Part shown: positions 32,360 to 44,100 of the stretch, one piece after another | Layout: the number at the start of each line of letters is the position of its first letter | Position numbering within the stretch: the stretch's first letter is position 1 | Assembly (NCBI GenBank): GCA_021234155.1 | Contig: JAJEKV010000073.1 | Coordinates: 2,888,001-2,952,000 of the forward strand | Length of the DNA stretch: 64,000 bases | Reading direction: 5' to 3' | Source: Isoetes taiwanensis | Taxonomy: Eukaryota; Streptophyta; Lycopodiopsida; Isoetales; Isoetaceae | Position numbers and translations under genes: made by a program | Notes under the pieces: generated by a model | Databases searched by the model: none | What the model was told of the DNA's origin: nothing | Seen by the model: only the letters and a program-made list of their open reading frames with translations

Positions 32360-33538
32360 GTGGTGTAACAAAGATAATTACATGGAATTTAAGGGGGATC
32401 AAGGGCCCCCTCAAAAGAAAAAGAGCCCTCATTGCTATTAAGGAGATGAAGCCTAATATAGTTCTGCTCCAGGAACATAGATTGCCTGCCTTTGAATCAG
32501 CTCACTGGGCAGTTGGATCAATCCCAACAGTGATTCTGTCTGGGCCCCAACAGATGGGACCAAAGGAGGGATTTACTATTTGGTTGGGGTATAAATGTGA
32601 ACATAAATTCAGCCACCCTTCTGGCAGATGGACAGTTGCAGTATTGTCAGTAAAGGGTAAATTGATTGGAGTCATGAATATTTATGCTTCAACTGAGCCA
32701 TCAGAGAGAGAGGCTCAATGGTTGCAAATGCATCAATGCAAACAACCACATCAAAAACTTTCTTCTGGCTGGAGATTTTAATAATAGTCCAACCTGGGAC
32801 CAGAAGTTGGGGAAAAAATTAAACATGAATAAAAAGGAAAGGGCTGCCTAGGAGACACTTATGGCAAATTTTTGTTACATCCCCCCCTCATCCTCCAATG
32901 TTTACTCTTGGAGCAATAAGAGAAAAGGATCTGATCGCATTTACTGCCTTCTAGACAGATTCTACATCTGTAACAGGGATTTACAATCGTGGGATAATGT
33001 AATCATTTCCAATGATAATTCCATCTCAATTTCTGATCATTACCCTCAAATCCTGGAGAAGGTTGAGATGACTAGTAGGGGTGGGAACAACATTCCATTT
33101 AAATTCAACACTGAACTTCTGAAGATGAAAAGTTTCTGTGATGCTTTCAAAACCTATTATATGGATCTTCCTAGGATTCCCGGCAGAGGGTCAATGAAAT
33201 CATTCTTGGACAGATTGAAGGAGATGAAAGGCTAGATTAGACAGTGGAGAAATATGAAGTTTACAAGCAGATGAAAGAGATAAGAACACTGCTTTTTCAG
33301 GACAAAGATAATGTGGTGCTCCAGGAGCAAGAACTGGAATTGGAAAATAAGGTGAAAATCATTGAGGAGGATGAAGCCAGAATCTTATCTATTAAGAGCA
33401 AGAGTAAATTCATAAATGCCATGGATAATGGTAGTTCAGCCTACTTTTTCAGGGCTGCAAAGAATAGGATCTGCAATAATGTTATTATCAGGGTTAGACA
33501 GACCAGGGGAATTTTATTGATACTCAAGATGGTATAGA
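32356..33538 (+). pseudogene. LINE-2 ORF2, endonuclease part
   Basis: Starts MSGVTKIITWNLRGIKGPLK, an APE-type start with the N of ITWNLRG. LLQEHRLP follows, then SGRWTVAVLSV and MNIYASTEPSE. A one-base shift near 32750 moves to the frame with FLLAGDFNNSPTWDQK, ANFCYIPPSSSN, DRFYICN and ISDHYPQIL, so all expected endonuclease motifs (N, E, D/N, S-D-H) are recognisable. An in-frame stop at about 32850 and another at 33235 follow. A coiled-coil-like linker (33244-33530) leads to the TIR element at 33539; after it the coding resumes as GIDYFHKEYAKLF. Confidence 0.85.
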
Positions 33539-34267
33539 AGTCGTATTTAATTAAAGTGGGACTCATTCCATTCCCACTTTTTTTCGGAACCCTGTTATTT
33601 TACACAGAAAGGAGCAACCCGACCCGAAAACTGTCCTTAATTCGAATTTTTGTCTGAAACTGTGCATCCAAGCTTTCTCCCAGTTTTCTTGGATATCGAG
33701 TCGAGTCCCTGTTTTGGGGCTTATTTGTCATTCAAAATAAGAGTTTTTCGCGTGAGGGTGAATTCCTTTACCAAGACTTTTTGGCTCTATTTTCTTAGGT
33801 GGGTAGACAAGAGATCATAAATTCCAACAAAAATTAAGCAAATTGTTTACTTAATCACCAAAAAATACTAGTTTTGAGATACCTTATATTTATAAATGGG
33901 CTCATTACAATATACATTACAGTGGGTGAAGAGACCATAGTGGTCGTATTATCACAATGATTACACCCTCTTCACACATGAACCACCCATGCAAGCGGTA
34001 GCGTGGAGCTCTGTCCAAGTCACGAGCAACTTTACGTGACGATAGAAATTTGTATGAGGAGTTCCTTCATAGGCCACGTGCTTGTATGTCCAACTGATGT
34101 CACCACCCTCTTCTCGGCATCTTTCTTCAATGAACTGGTCTTGTCATTGCTCCCAAGCATGTACTATCTAGTCGAGATAAGGACTGCAAAAGACAAAATC
34201 AAGTTAGTCAAGTGATGCTACATGCTAAGAAAATAAAATAAAACACAGTTCTTAGGGCCATTATTGG

Positions 34268-34790
34268 AAAATACAGGCCTGAGAGCCTTTCTCGACTCGC
34301 GAGTCGAGAAAGGCAGTCAAAAGCTTAAAACGCAGCTTTTAGGGAGTCGAAGGCCTTTCGACTCGCTGAAGCCGAGAAAGGCGGTCAAAGCTTAAAAACG
34401 CAGCTTTTAGAAGAGGCCTTTCGACTTCGAGTCGAGAAAGGCGCTCAAAGCATGATTTTTAAAAACGCAGCTTGGGGGTAAAAAGGTTCTTTCACTCTCG
34501 AGTCGAAAGGCGCTCAAAAGTTTAAAAAACGCAGCTTTTAGAGAAGGCCTTTCTCGACTCGCGAAGTCGAGAAAGGCAAACAAAGCTTAAAAACGCAGCT
34601 TTTAGGGGGAAAGGCCTTTCTCGACTCGCGAGTCGAGAAAGGTAGCTCAAAGCGAAAAACGCAGTTTTTAGGGGTCAGAAGGCCTTTCTCGACTCGCGGG
34701 TCGAGAAAGGCAACACAAAGCAAAAAACGCAGTTTTTAGGGGTCAGAAGGCCTTTCTCGACTCGCGAGTCGAGAAAGGCAGCTCAGAGTA
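34268..34790. repeat. Palindromic satellite, about eight units
   Basis: Units of roughly 60-80 bp, each with the palindrome GCCTTTCTCGACTCGCGAGTC followed by GAGAAAGGC (or a worn version). The spacer contains AAAGCTTAAAACGCAGCTTTT, itself an interrupted palindrome. Units near 34545, 34615, 34681 and 34748 are most regular. Coding frames across it are shadows. Confidence 0.92.
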
Positions 34791-34839
34791 AAAAAAGGCA
34801 ATTTCAAGGGCCAGAGATTATTTTTGCGGAGCATCATTT

Positions 34840-35110
34840 TATCTATCTATCCATCTAATTTTCCACCATAGTTTATTATTCTATCACACATTAGTACTTT
34901 ATACTACCACAATTAGTATTAGCACACATTAGCATTTTTATACATTAGTATTAGCACACAATTAGCACATAATTAGTACTTTATACTACCACAATTAGTA
35001 TTAGAACACATTAGCATTTTTATACATTAGTACACATTAGTATTAGCACACATTAGTATTAGCACACATTTAATGTGTGCTAATTAGCACACATTTAATG
35101 TGTTAAATTT
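34840..35110. repeat. AT-rich tandem repeat (TTAGTATTAGCACACA type)
   Basis: Variants of ATTAGTATTAGCACACATTAG and TAGTACTTTATACTACCACA recur through the interval and end in two copies of CACACATTTAATGTGT-like palindromes near 35068-35102. Confidence 0.85.
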
Positions 35111-36689
35111 TTCCCTTAGAATAAGAATATATGCCTAGAAAACACGGAGGAGGGGGCCTCCAAAAAGAGGAGAGCACCTCTAAAAATGTCAAGGAAATGG
35201 AAAGGGAGGGGGCAAAAAAAAGGGTACGAAAATGTGACCTCCACATTAAAGTGGGGCCACCCCAAAAATTTGAAAAAGGGGCAGAGTGTACTTTCTTTTT
35301 TAACGTATTATTTTACCCCTTTTTTCTAATACCCCGCCTTTTTTTCCCGCCCATGGTTGAATTTTAAAATTTGGTACATACCTTTGAGACGAAAATCCTT
35401 TGTACCAGTAGGACTCTTTGTTTCCGGAAGAAGCTCCATAGCCATAGCTTCCACCGGAGTTGGACCCGCAACCAAAAGCTTCACTGTTGCAAATAAGCCA
35501 CCTTTTATACCTCCTTCCTTTTATACCTCCTGTTCTTTTCCTCTGACGCGTTTTGCCCTTATCTGACTTGCTGAGTGTAACCTCTCAAACCGATCGATTA
35601 AACCGGTGCTTCATTCACAGCTATGGAGAGTCCGCTACAGAATCGAAGGGTTCCTTGAAAATTAGACTGGAAGGAAAGAATCGAGCAGATTGAGCAAAAG
35701 AAGGAACCGTTACAGAATCGAAGGGTTCCTTGAAAATCAGAAGAATCAGAAAGAATCGATCAGATTGAGCAAAAGAATCGAGCAGATTGAGCAAAAGAAG
35801 GTAAGATCTGCTTAAGTTTTTCTGCTCTGATGTTGCTTTGATTTTTGCTCCGACTTCTGCCCGATCTGCTTAGAACTCTATGCTTTTTGTCTGTCCACAC
35901 TTCAAATCCCCTGTTCTTCAAAGATTTTGGGGGAAATGCAGGGCTCATTCCTGGAGCGCATCAACACTTGCAAAATCGCTGTGGGCAATGACATCCTTAT
36001 TTGGTGCCTGGTACAATGGCATTTTCCCTATCTGCGACGTGTTCTAAAGGCTGTTATCCTCTCTGAACTATCTCTGGAAATGCAAGCATAGAGATAGCCG
36101 CTTGCAGAAAAGCATAGAGACATGCCATGAGCAGAAAAGCGGCGAGAAAATTTGCCGTTTTTACCTTGGTCGCCATATTTGGATCCCCGCCAATGTCTCC
36201 TATCAAATGCTTGTGGTAGCACCACATACGATTCCACTTGTTTTTCAGCACACATTAAAGGGCACCGTGACTTACCTGCTATATGGCTGGCGCTGCTTCT
36301 TCAACTCATTGATGGCGCACTTTCTGCAAAGCGATTGAGTGCGCATCTATTCTTTGTAGAATTTCTCTGGTCTGACAATTTCTGGTCTTCAGTTTGCTTT
36401 GCTGGTTCAATATTATTGCAGTAGTGCACTACAAGTAGCTTTTCTTCCCGTTTATTGCCGTTTATCTCCTGTTCAAGTGGGTATGGTACCACGAATCCTA
36501 CTCAAGTCGGCCACGAATTAACCCTTCTGAACCCAGCCCATTCTCGCCTCGCGAGGCGAGTAAAAAAATTAGATTGTAATTATATTTGATTAAAAAAACG
36601 CAATTGTAATTATTAATACTTATATATTTATTTAATAATAATAATAATTATTATTATTTTATTTTATTTTTATTTTTATTTTGGAGGAG

Positions 36690-37010
36690 GTGGGGGAAGA
36701 CCCTTGCCCCCCTTTGCCCCTCCCTCTCCTCCTTTGCCCCTTTTGCTCTTCTCTACCCTCCCCTCCTCGTTTGCCTCTTTGCTCTCTCTCCCCCTGCCCC
36801 TTCCCTCCCCCCTCCCCCTTTCCCTCCTCCTCCTTCCAACGTATCCCCTCCCCGTCCTTCTTTGCCCTTTTTCTCTCCTCTCCCCTCCTCTTCTTCCAAC
36901 TTAGCGCCTTCCCCTCTTCTTCCAACTTAGCCCCTTCCCCTCTTCAACCTGTGGCCCCCTCCTTCTCCTCCTACCCTTCTCCTTATCAAGGTGTGCCCCA
37001 TCTCCCTCCC
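36690..37010. repeat. Polypyrimidine (C/T) tract, about 300 bp
   Basis: Nearly uninterrupted C and T on the plus strand (CCCC, CCTCC, TTTGCCCC units), within the TIR element. The long frames through it (Pro/Leu/Ser on plus, Glu/Lys/Gly on minus) reflect composition only. Such tracts can form triplex DNA. Confidence 0.9.
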
Positions 37011-37071
37011 CCTGAGATTCGAGAAAAATTCCCAAAATTCGAGATTTGTCCCACTTTAATTAAATACGACT

Positions 37072-38944
37072 TATAGATTATTTCCATAAAGAGTATGCCA
37101 AACTCTTTGCAGAGCAAACTACCAATGAGGACGAGCTTCATGAATTTTTTAAAGATATCCCCGGTATCCAGCAGAGGATCTATGATCAAGAATTATTAAC
37201 TATCCCTACAGAAAGAGAAATATGGGAGACCCTGAAATCCATGGCCCATGGCAAAAGCCCTGGCCCTGATGGGTTTCCCCCTGAATTCTTCTTAGAATTT
37301 TGGGAGAATCAGAAGGATGACCTTACTGTTTTCTTTCAGGGGGCTTGGAAGGCTAGCAAAATCAACCCTGCAATCAATGCTGGGCACATAGTACTCATCC
37401 CAAAGGTGGACAATCCAGAGAGTTTGGGAGATTGGAGGCCAATCTTTTTGACAAACACTACATACAAGATTCTGGCTAAGCTTTTGGCTAACAGATTGAA
37501 GATGACACTTAAAAAAATTATCAATCCCTGTCAGTCTGCCTTTCTTCACAACAGGAGTATTTGGGAGCAGCTGAAGGGCTACATTGGAACAAATTGTCTG
37601 GCCAAGGGTGTATGCTCCTAAAATTGGATTTCAAAAGGGCCTATGATACCATCAGCTGGCAATTTCTACAGAAAGCTTTACATCATTTGGGATTTCGAGA
37701 TACAGTCTTTCACAAAATTATGAGTTTGAATAACTTTGCCTCCTCAGCTTTAGTCATAAATGGCACCCCTACCAAATTGTTCCAGTGCAAAAGGGGGGTC
37801 AGACAGGGTTGTCCTCTGGCACTATACCTTTTCCTCATAGTTGCTGAAATAGTAACCAGACTGGCCCTGCAACTACAGACTCAGGGACTGATTAATTGCT
37901 TGGCCTTACCCAAGGACATGGGTAATTTTGTCATCATGCAGTATGCTGATGACACATTTGTCTTCGTAAGCATGAGGATAATAGCCTGAAAAATTTTCTG
38001 GAGGCAATGGATAGGTTTGGAAAAGCCTCGGGGGTTTGCCTAAACAAGGCAAAGTGTGCAATTATCATGGACTCCCAAGATCCAGATATTTTAGGTATCA
38101 ACATCATTGGTAGATCAGCAGCCACAAAGATCCTAGGGATACCTTTGGCTTTAAATAGTACCATACATGGTCTGTGGGAGCCCATTGTCTCTAGAATTAA
38201 GAAGAAACTCCAGGCCTACCCTTCTACACTTTCCCTTGCAGGGAGAGTTGAAATTGCTAATGCTTGTATTAGCAAGTACTCATGTTTTCTTTTCATCTGC
38301 TATTGTGGCTGATAAGGCATCTTACCGGCTCATTGAGGCTGCCATAAGGAAATCTATTTGGCCGAGGGTGCATAAAGTGGCCTGGTCTGACATGGTCAAA
38401 TCTAGGAAAAATGGTGGCCTTGGATGCAAGGATCTGTTCATACAAGCTCAGGCTTTAGCTGCAAAGATAATTTGGAGGGCTGTGCACTCACTCCGACCTT
38501 CCCCAGCACTTAAGCTAATAAAGTATTGGGTTGAGGAATCTCTACCTGTGGGTAGTAAATCTTTGAAACACCTCCTCCCTGATTCAGTCTTCTTTCAGGT
38601 AACACCGTGCTCTAATACTTCCAATATTGTGAGGAGAATGCTGGAAGCATGGAATCAGGCATCCCTCTGTTTCAGACCTCCTGTGCTTGATGCAAGATGT
38701 AAAGACATTAATTTTTTTTTGGCACCCTGATCTTGCACCAGAAGGATGTGGATGTTTGGCACTTCAACATCCCCAAAAATATATGCAATGGTTTCAAGCT
38801 GGAATCAAGACTTTTGGTGACTTGAGATCAGAAGAGGAAAACAGATGGTTGATCACTTGGCAGGAGATCGAGCCCAGACTGAGAGGATCTAATCTGGATA
38901 GGGATGTATACAATAAGATAATGGGCAAAATTGGCCCCCAGTAG
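37072..38944 (+). pseudogene. LINE-2 ORF2, reverse transcriptase part
   Basis: Resumes after the TIR element with DYFHKEYAKLF. Then come MAHGKSPGPDGFPPEF, INAGHIVLIPKVDNPESLG, DWRPIFLTNTTYKILAKLLA and NPCQSAFLHNRS. A frame shift near 37560-37610 leads to LLKLDFKRAYDTISW, RGVRQGCPLALYLFLIVAE and the catalytic QYADDTFVF (about 37940-37966). A further shift near 37975 leads to MDRFGKASGVCLNKAKCAII and ILGIPLALNS, then GGLGCKDLFIQAQALAAK. The domain order is that of an L1 reverse transcriptase with a connection region. At least four small shifts inactivate it. Confidence 0.88.
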
Positions 38945-40233
38945 GATTTAGCTTCCAATTCCAACATCTGGTCCCTGAAAAATAAAGAGTGTTATATAGT
39001 CAAGGATATCTATTCTGCACTCATAGATCAAAAAACATCTAAGGCCTGCTTGTTGTGGAATTGTGGTGAGGAAGCCCTGGCCAAGAACTGTGCAAGGGGA
39101 TGGAGGAATTATGGAGCACCCAAGGTCACCCTCTTTAGATGGTTTGTGCTGCACGAAAGCCTCCAAACTAATGCCAGAAGAGCCAGATATGACACTAGCA
39201 TCTCCAATTTGTATCCACTGGGATGTGCTATAGTGGAGGACTCTAACCATGTTTTCATATGTCCTATCATTGATGAGGTCTGGACATGGACTTCCCAGTT
39301 GAATTTAGGGGCTCCAGGTAACATCTTTCAATTTCTAAACTCGGGATCCATGCTTATAAATACTTGTAGAACACTTACCTGCTGGATTATTTGGAGACAT
39401 AGGAATTTGGTTGCTATGGATGGTAAAAGGCCTAATATCATTTGGATTAAGGCCAATCTGCTGTCAATTATCCAACATATTGCCACTGCTCAAAAGGCTC
39501 TTAAGGGAGCTAAATATGACAAGGAGTGGAACCGTTTTGGAGGATTTAGAGGTGCATACAATTTCTTTATATTGATTCTAACTGATTCTGATGGTATTTT
39601 ACACAGAGCAGCAGAAGAGGCTGAAGAATCTAGGGGCTTCGGTCAGGTGGCTGAGCAATAATGAGGATGATGACCATTATATCCCCAGGGTGGAACTGGA
39701 AGACCACTTTATTCTGCTCAAAATCGAAATGATCCATTCCATGGCTGTCAAAAAGATGTTGGCCCGACATGAGGTTTGGAGACATAATAGACTTAAGCCT
39801 TTCTTTCAGTCCCTCTTCCACAAATGGCAGTAGAAGAGGGAGGCTCGAGCTCTCATGCTTATGGACTACACAACTTTTACAGTTGAAGAATTGGATGAGC
39901 TGTTGAACATCTTTGGCAGATCTGATGTAGCCGACCTTACTATTCAAGATGTTGTTGAAGCTAATCAGTGATGCAATAGTTCTGATACCAGTACCTCAGT
40001 GCTGTTTCAAGCCAGATTTTGTCTACTGGCTATACTTAAACTCTATTATCTATTGACATATCATTTTTGTTGTTGGCTTTATAGCCCTTTTCCTCCCTTA
40101 TGTTTCTTCATATGGGAAGGTTTTTTATTGTGACAGTCATATATCTTCCTCATAAGAAGATTACTGACATGATGTATTCTATGTAATATGAATACAAAAC
40201 CCACCTTGCCTTAAAAAAAAAAAAAAAAAAAAC
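38945..40233 (+). pseudogene. LINE-2 ORF2 C-terminal zinc-binding-type region, 3' UTR and poly(A)
   Basis: After a stop at 38942 the frame continues with the zf-RVT-like block: LLWNCGEEALAKNCARGWRN, FRWFVLHESLQTNARRARYD and a Cys/His stretch. A last frame runs to 39833 (FFQSLFHKWQ). About 380 bp of T-rich 3' UTR ends in 20 A (40213-40232), as expected for target-primed integration. In LINE-3 the same block keeps CPQCGEVETSNYVFTCPW; here the first Cys pair is altered (YPLGCAIVEDSNHVFICP). Confidence 0.8.
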
Positions 40234-40240
40234 GCAAAAG

Positions 40241-41669
40241 TTTTATGTGTTTATGGAGATTTTCGTTGCAATGACATATAGATCAATTAATAGGAACCAC
40301 GACTTTTGGTATTCTTAGGCAAGATCATATATTCGCCAAGTGAAAGACACAACATATATCAGCCAAGTGAAGTGGTGTTCTCATTAAGATTTGAATAATT
40401 GTTACGTACAATGATTTCCCCACTAGGAGTAAGAAGTTTTTTGGAAAATATTGATAAAATGCTTTGAAACTAGACAATCATCTAGAGCATCTGAAAAATA
40501 GATGATAGAAAATATTGATGCTGAGGCACCTCCAGTGATGAAACTCAATCGTTTCAAAATGATGCTCGACATCCCACAAGCAGCAATTGAAAAACCCCAA
40601 GAGTAACTTTACAAAGTAAAAACTAAAAAGAGAGTGGCCTCAAAGGGAGTTAGGCGCATCAACATTATATTATAAAGAATGTAGTAAGGCTTAGAGGCCG
40701 TAAGATCATGCTGGAAAAGAAACAACAGTAGACCAATTGTCCGGATACAGTTGATCCCTCTGGTGTGTAAAGCCTATCGGGGAACACTGTGGGCTAGGCC
40801 TAATAGCTTGCCACTGAGTGTGGGCAAGGTATGGGCTCGATATATCTTGGGTGATGCGTCACCTTCAAGGGGGTCGAAGTCGTAGACGAGCAGCGGCTCT
40901 CTAGCCCGCCTATAAGTGGCATGCATCTTCTATAGGGGATTGATCTCCGACTGCCTCATCGGGAATTGGAGAGATGTAACCCAGGAGTAGCCCCTTTGGC
41001 TATGCACCGGCAGGCTACGGTCAAGCTCCAAGACTTATCAGCCTATCTGCAAAGTATGCACAGGAGGGATGGATGGAGTGGACTACCCAATGACCACGTT
41101 CTATGCAACCAAGTCCATTGTTATGAATTTGAGACTCGAGCTGTCAGTCAATCCCCGTGAGTCTGAGCCTTGGGTAGGATTCCCTTTATGTTGATGTTAC
41201 TGATCTTGTTGTTATAGATGCTATGTTATGGTGAGCCACCTTTGAGGTGGATATGTATGTTATTTGATGCTATGTGCTCATGTTTGATGTGCTTCTGCAG
41301 CTAGGTAGGTCCCGAAGGAGACAGGATGAATGACACGTCCATTCTTCCCCATTGTGTTCTTCCTCACCGTCGAGGGCCCAATGATGGGTGGACGGCCTCG
41401 TGCCAGTGAGCTTGCGCTGTCAAGAGGGTGAACTCCAGTTCTATACGATCGGGCCATCGTATACGAGTAGGGGACGTCACATAATATATAGGGTATATGT
41501 ACGAAATATGCTATGTGTGTGTAAGGAAATTTTTGGTGGCCCTTTCGGGGCCTAAAGGTTCTCATGGTTTGCATGCATTGCACCCAATTTTATGAGGTGA
41601 TTGCAATTAAAATACAAAAATGACAATAAAGAATGTATTTAAGCAACATCAATGCAGATTTGTATATGG
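40241..41669. other. Non-coding stretch with a GC hairpin end
   Basis: No gene recognised. The 40740-41600 part is more GC-rich. At about 41533-41554 GGCCCTTTCGGGGCCTAA forms a hairpin followed by CTAA, similar to 48150-48175 and 54585-54612 (see findings). Confidence 0.4.
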
Positions 41670-41764
41670 TTGCTTTTAAGAAGCATAAGGTTGGGTAGAG
41701 AAATGATGTAAAGCCATTTGCTTTTAAGAAGCATAAGGTTGGGTAGAGAAATGATGTAAAGCCA
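41670..41764. repeat. 48-bp direct tandem repeat, two units
   Basis: The unit begins TTGCTTTTAAGAAGCATAAG and recurs at 41718 with near identity, ending in AAAGCCA. Confidence 0.9.
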
Positions 41765-42344
41765 ATTCTCCCAAAGGTAGAGATATAACATCAACTGGAA
41801 ATGCCAATGGACAAGCAGCGACATGTTAACAAGCTAGATAGGCTTAATCTTTGGAAACGGATTTTTACTATCCACTTAGTTAAATATGGCTTAAAAAGCA
41901 AATGAATTGTACCTATTAACAATGAACATAAAAAGAGTCGAAAACAAGATCAAGTGCCTGCAAACCACAATAGTCACAAAATAGTTCTTCGTCAACATAA
42001 CATTATTTTCAAGAACAAGAGCCCATTCAATCTGAGAAGATTAAAACCCAAGAAGGATGCAAAAGGCACGCAAATAAATGGAAAGCATGTAATCAGTGTT
42101 ACACCTTTGATGGAATACAAACCAAAACAATGCAAAATCCGCATGCCTGAGACTTCATACAATATACCCCAGTGAAAACAAATGAAGTTAAGTCACTTCA
42201 AAATCCATACTGAAGCTGCTAGTGTCTAACGAGGAGCATGGAAAAGAGTCGCAGCCAAAGAGTCTCTTTTATTGACAATGTACTTTGTTGTAACAAGTAG
42301 AAATTGTATGGTTAATTAAACATAGCAACTAGTGTAAACATTTT

Positions 42345-44100
42345 GTATACTAGTTTGCAATCTGCATCATGCTGGCAGGACTTGTATTGCTGCTTTGTGG
42401 ACTTCACGAAGGCTTTTGATACGGTCCCCCGGGAAAAGCTATGGACTAGACTGCGTCAACTGGGGCTGCCGCTGCCTGTGCAGAATGCCATATATAGGCT
42501 GTATGAGAGTTGTTTTGGCAGGATGTAGCCGACGGGCCAAGCATTCACCAGTAGTATCGGGGTCCGGCAGGGCTGCCCCCTCTCACCAACACTTTTTGGC
42601 CTCTACATTGATCAGTTAGAGCCCTGGCTTACTGAGCATGGGGGGGATGGCATACAGCTTTTGCACCAGGTCATCCGCCAGTTCATCTATGCGGATGATG
42701 TTGACCTTCTGGCCCACACCCCAGAAGCTATGCAGTCTCATCTAGATGCCCTAGACACATTCGTCCGCCGCTACGAGACATTGGCGTGAATCGGCCAAGA
42801 CCGGGGTGGTTCTCATATCCTCTTTCACGCCACCCCACGCCCCGCGACTCACATATCGGGGAGCCTGTGGAAGTCACGCCCACCTACAAGTACCTAGGGG
42901 TGGAGTTCCCCTCCTTGCTCTGTTGGGAGGCGTCCATCCGCTTGCGGGTGACAGCAGGCTGGAAAGCGCTTTATGCCATGCAACAACAGATACCACCCGG
43001 TGAGCTCTATGATTGGGGCCATCGGTCCACATCTGTTTGGGCATTGGTCGAGCCCGCCCTTCCAGACGGGGTCGAGGTTTGGGGCCCGGTCATCTCTTTG
43101 GCGACACTCGAATGACTTGGAGCAGTGCGAAGGCATTTTGGCACGCACTTGGGGTGAAACCTTCACCCCCTATCGATTCCGGCTGCAGAAACTGGATTCT
43201 TGTCGTCGGCAAAAGCCCTTGATAGACATATCGTCTATTTTTCAGAAAGTGGTTAATATGGGTGATGCTCGGCTCCCGCACTGGCTTACTGTGGGGCAAT
43301 GGGCCCGCAGAGGGCTCGAGGCCCGTTGGAGGGGTAAAAGAGATCGCTGGTTCGCCAATGGAACGTGCGAGGAGCATAGGTGCGTCGTGTGTGGACACAG
43401 AGCCCGATCGTGCGGCCTGCTGGAGTACCCGGACGCTTGCTTCCTTGGCAAGCTCGGGACCCCCAAGACTCTAGAGCAGGTCAAAACGCCCATTACAAGG
43501 AGCACATCAACCCAGTGTTGGCGGGGCCCGCAGCTCTACCGCGTTCCCTACCGCCTCAAAAAAGCAGACTCATTGCCTCCATTCGCAGACAAGTGCCCAC
43601 CATCTTCGATCGAGACGGGCTGGTGGATTGGGGAGCCCCGCCAGATGTGCTCTGTCGGTCTTTGCCAAACGGGTGCCATTGAGGATGAGTCTCACACTTT
43701 CCAGAGTTGCCCAACATTCGCCCGGATCAGGGCGAGCACGCCCCCCCAATGCGGCCGGACTTGCTCCCTACATTTGCTGATGTAACACACCGCCGCTGCA
43801 TGCTGCCGGGTCGCATATTCAGAGGTACGGATCTGCGAGCTCACCTTTGCCCCCGCCTGGCTGCCCGCTGATCAGGCACTACGGGTGCAGTGCATGAGTG
43901 TATATATTTGTGTGTTTTTGCATTTTGTACATTGGAACAGTTTGTCAGCAGGCTGATTGCTACCACGGGTTTTCCCTCGAAAACCCTTCGGGGCGGGGGT
44001 TTTTTAATCCGGGTAGTAATCCGCTTGCTGCGCTTTTGTATTGGGTCCCATAGAAACATTGGTCTCCGTGGACGATAAAAATACCTTCCTTCCTTCCTTC
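42345..44100 (+). mobile_element. LINE-B copy 2: GC-rich LINE, 5'-truncated
   Basis: Starts inside the reverse transcriptase: CCFVDFTKAFDTVPREKLWT, then (after a TAG at 42526) GVRQGCPLSPTLFGLYIDQL and the catalytic FIYADDVDLLAHTPEA (about 42685-42730). A stop near 42787 and frame shifts follow. The connection and C-terminal part includes TYKYLGVEFPSLLCWEAS and WLTVGQWARRGLEARW, and ends near a His/Cys block (EDESHTFQSCPTFARIRAS). The 3' UTR has the stem GGGTTTTC/GAAAACCC (43967-43986) and ends GATAAAAATA followed by TTCC repeats; there is no poly(A). The body is clearly GC-rich against AT-rich flanks, suggesting recent arrival or a different origin from the poly(A) LINEs. Confidence 0.85.

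Larger units (their letters stand above)
33539..37071. mobile_element. 3.5-kb non-autonomous TIR element with 6-bp target duplication
   Basis: A perfect 24-bp inverted repeat begins AGTCGTATTTAATTAAAGTG (33539-33562) and ends at 37048-37071, flanked by TATAGA (33533-33538 and 37072-37077). Removing it with one TATAGA restores the LINE-2 frame exactly (DGIDYFHKEYAK). No transposase is encoded. Inside are a palindromic satellite (34268-34790), an AT-rich repeat (34840-35110), 40-50-bp repeats (35635-35800) and a 300-bp pyrimidine tract. A 6-bp duplication is uncommon; Dada elements are reported with 6-7 bp, but the family is not assigned. Confidence 0.93.
29402..40233 (+). mobile_element. LINE-2: full-length L1-like LINE with two nested insertions
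   Basis: Contains ORF1 (29497-32359), ORF2 (32356-39833, interrupted) and a 20-A tail at 40213-40232. It is flanked by a probable short target duplication: GCAAAAG at 29395-29401 and 40234-40240, one mismatch if extended. Without the 797-bp and 3533-bp insertions and their duplicated sites it is about 6.5 kb. Reading frames are damaged in several places. It is closer to LINE-3 and LINE-4 than to LINE-1 (shared INAGHI.LIPKVDNP, QYADDTFVF and LFLIVAE). Confidence 0.88.

Noticed and set aside
34268-34790. CRISPR-like array of palindromic repeats with spacers
   Set aside because: Spacers are nearly identical, unit length varies, and it lies in a eukaryotic TIR element; this is a satellite.
36659-37076. 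Long Pro/Leu-rich and Glu/Lys-rich ORFs on both strands
   Set aside because: They arise from a polypyrimidine tract without stop codons.
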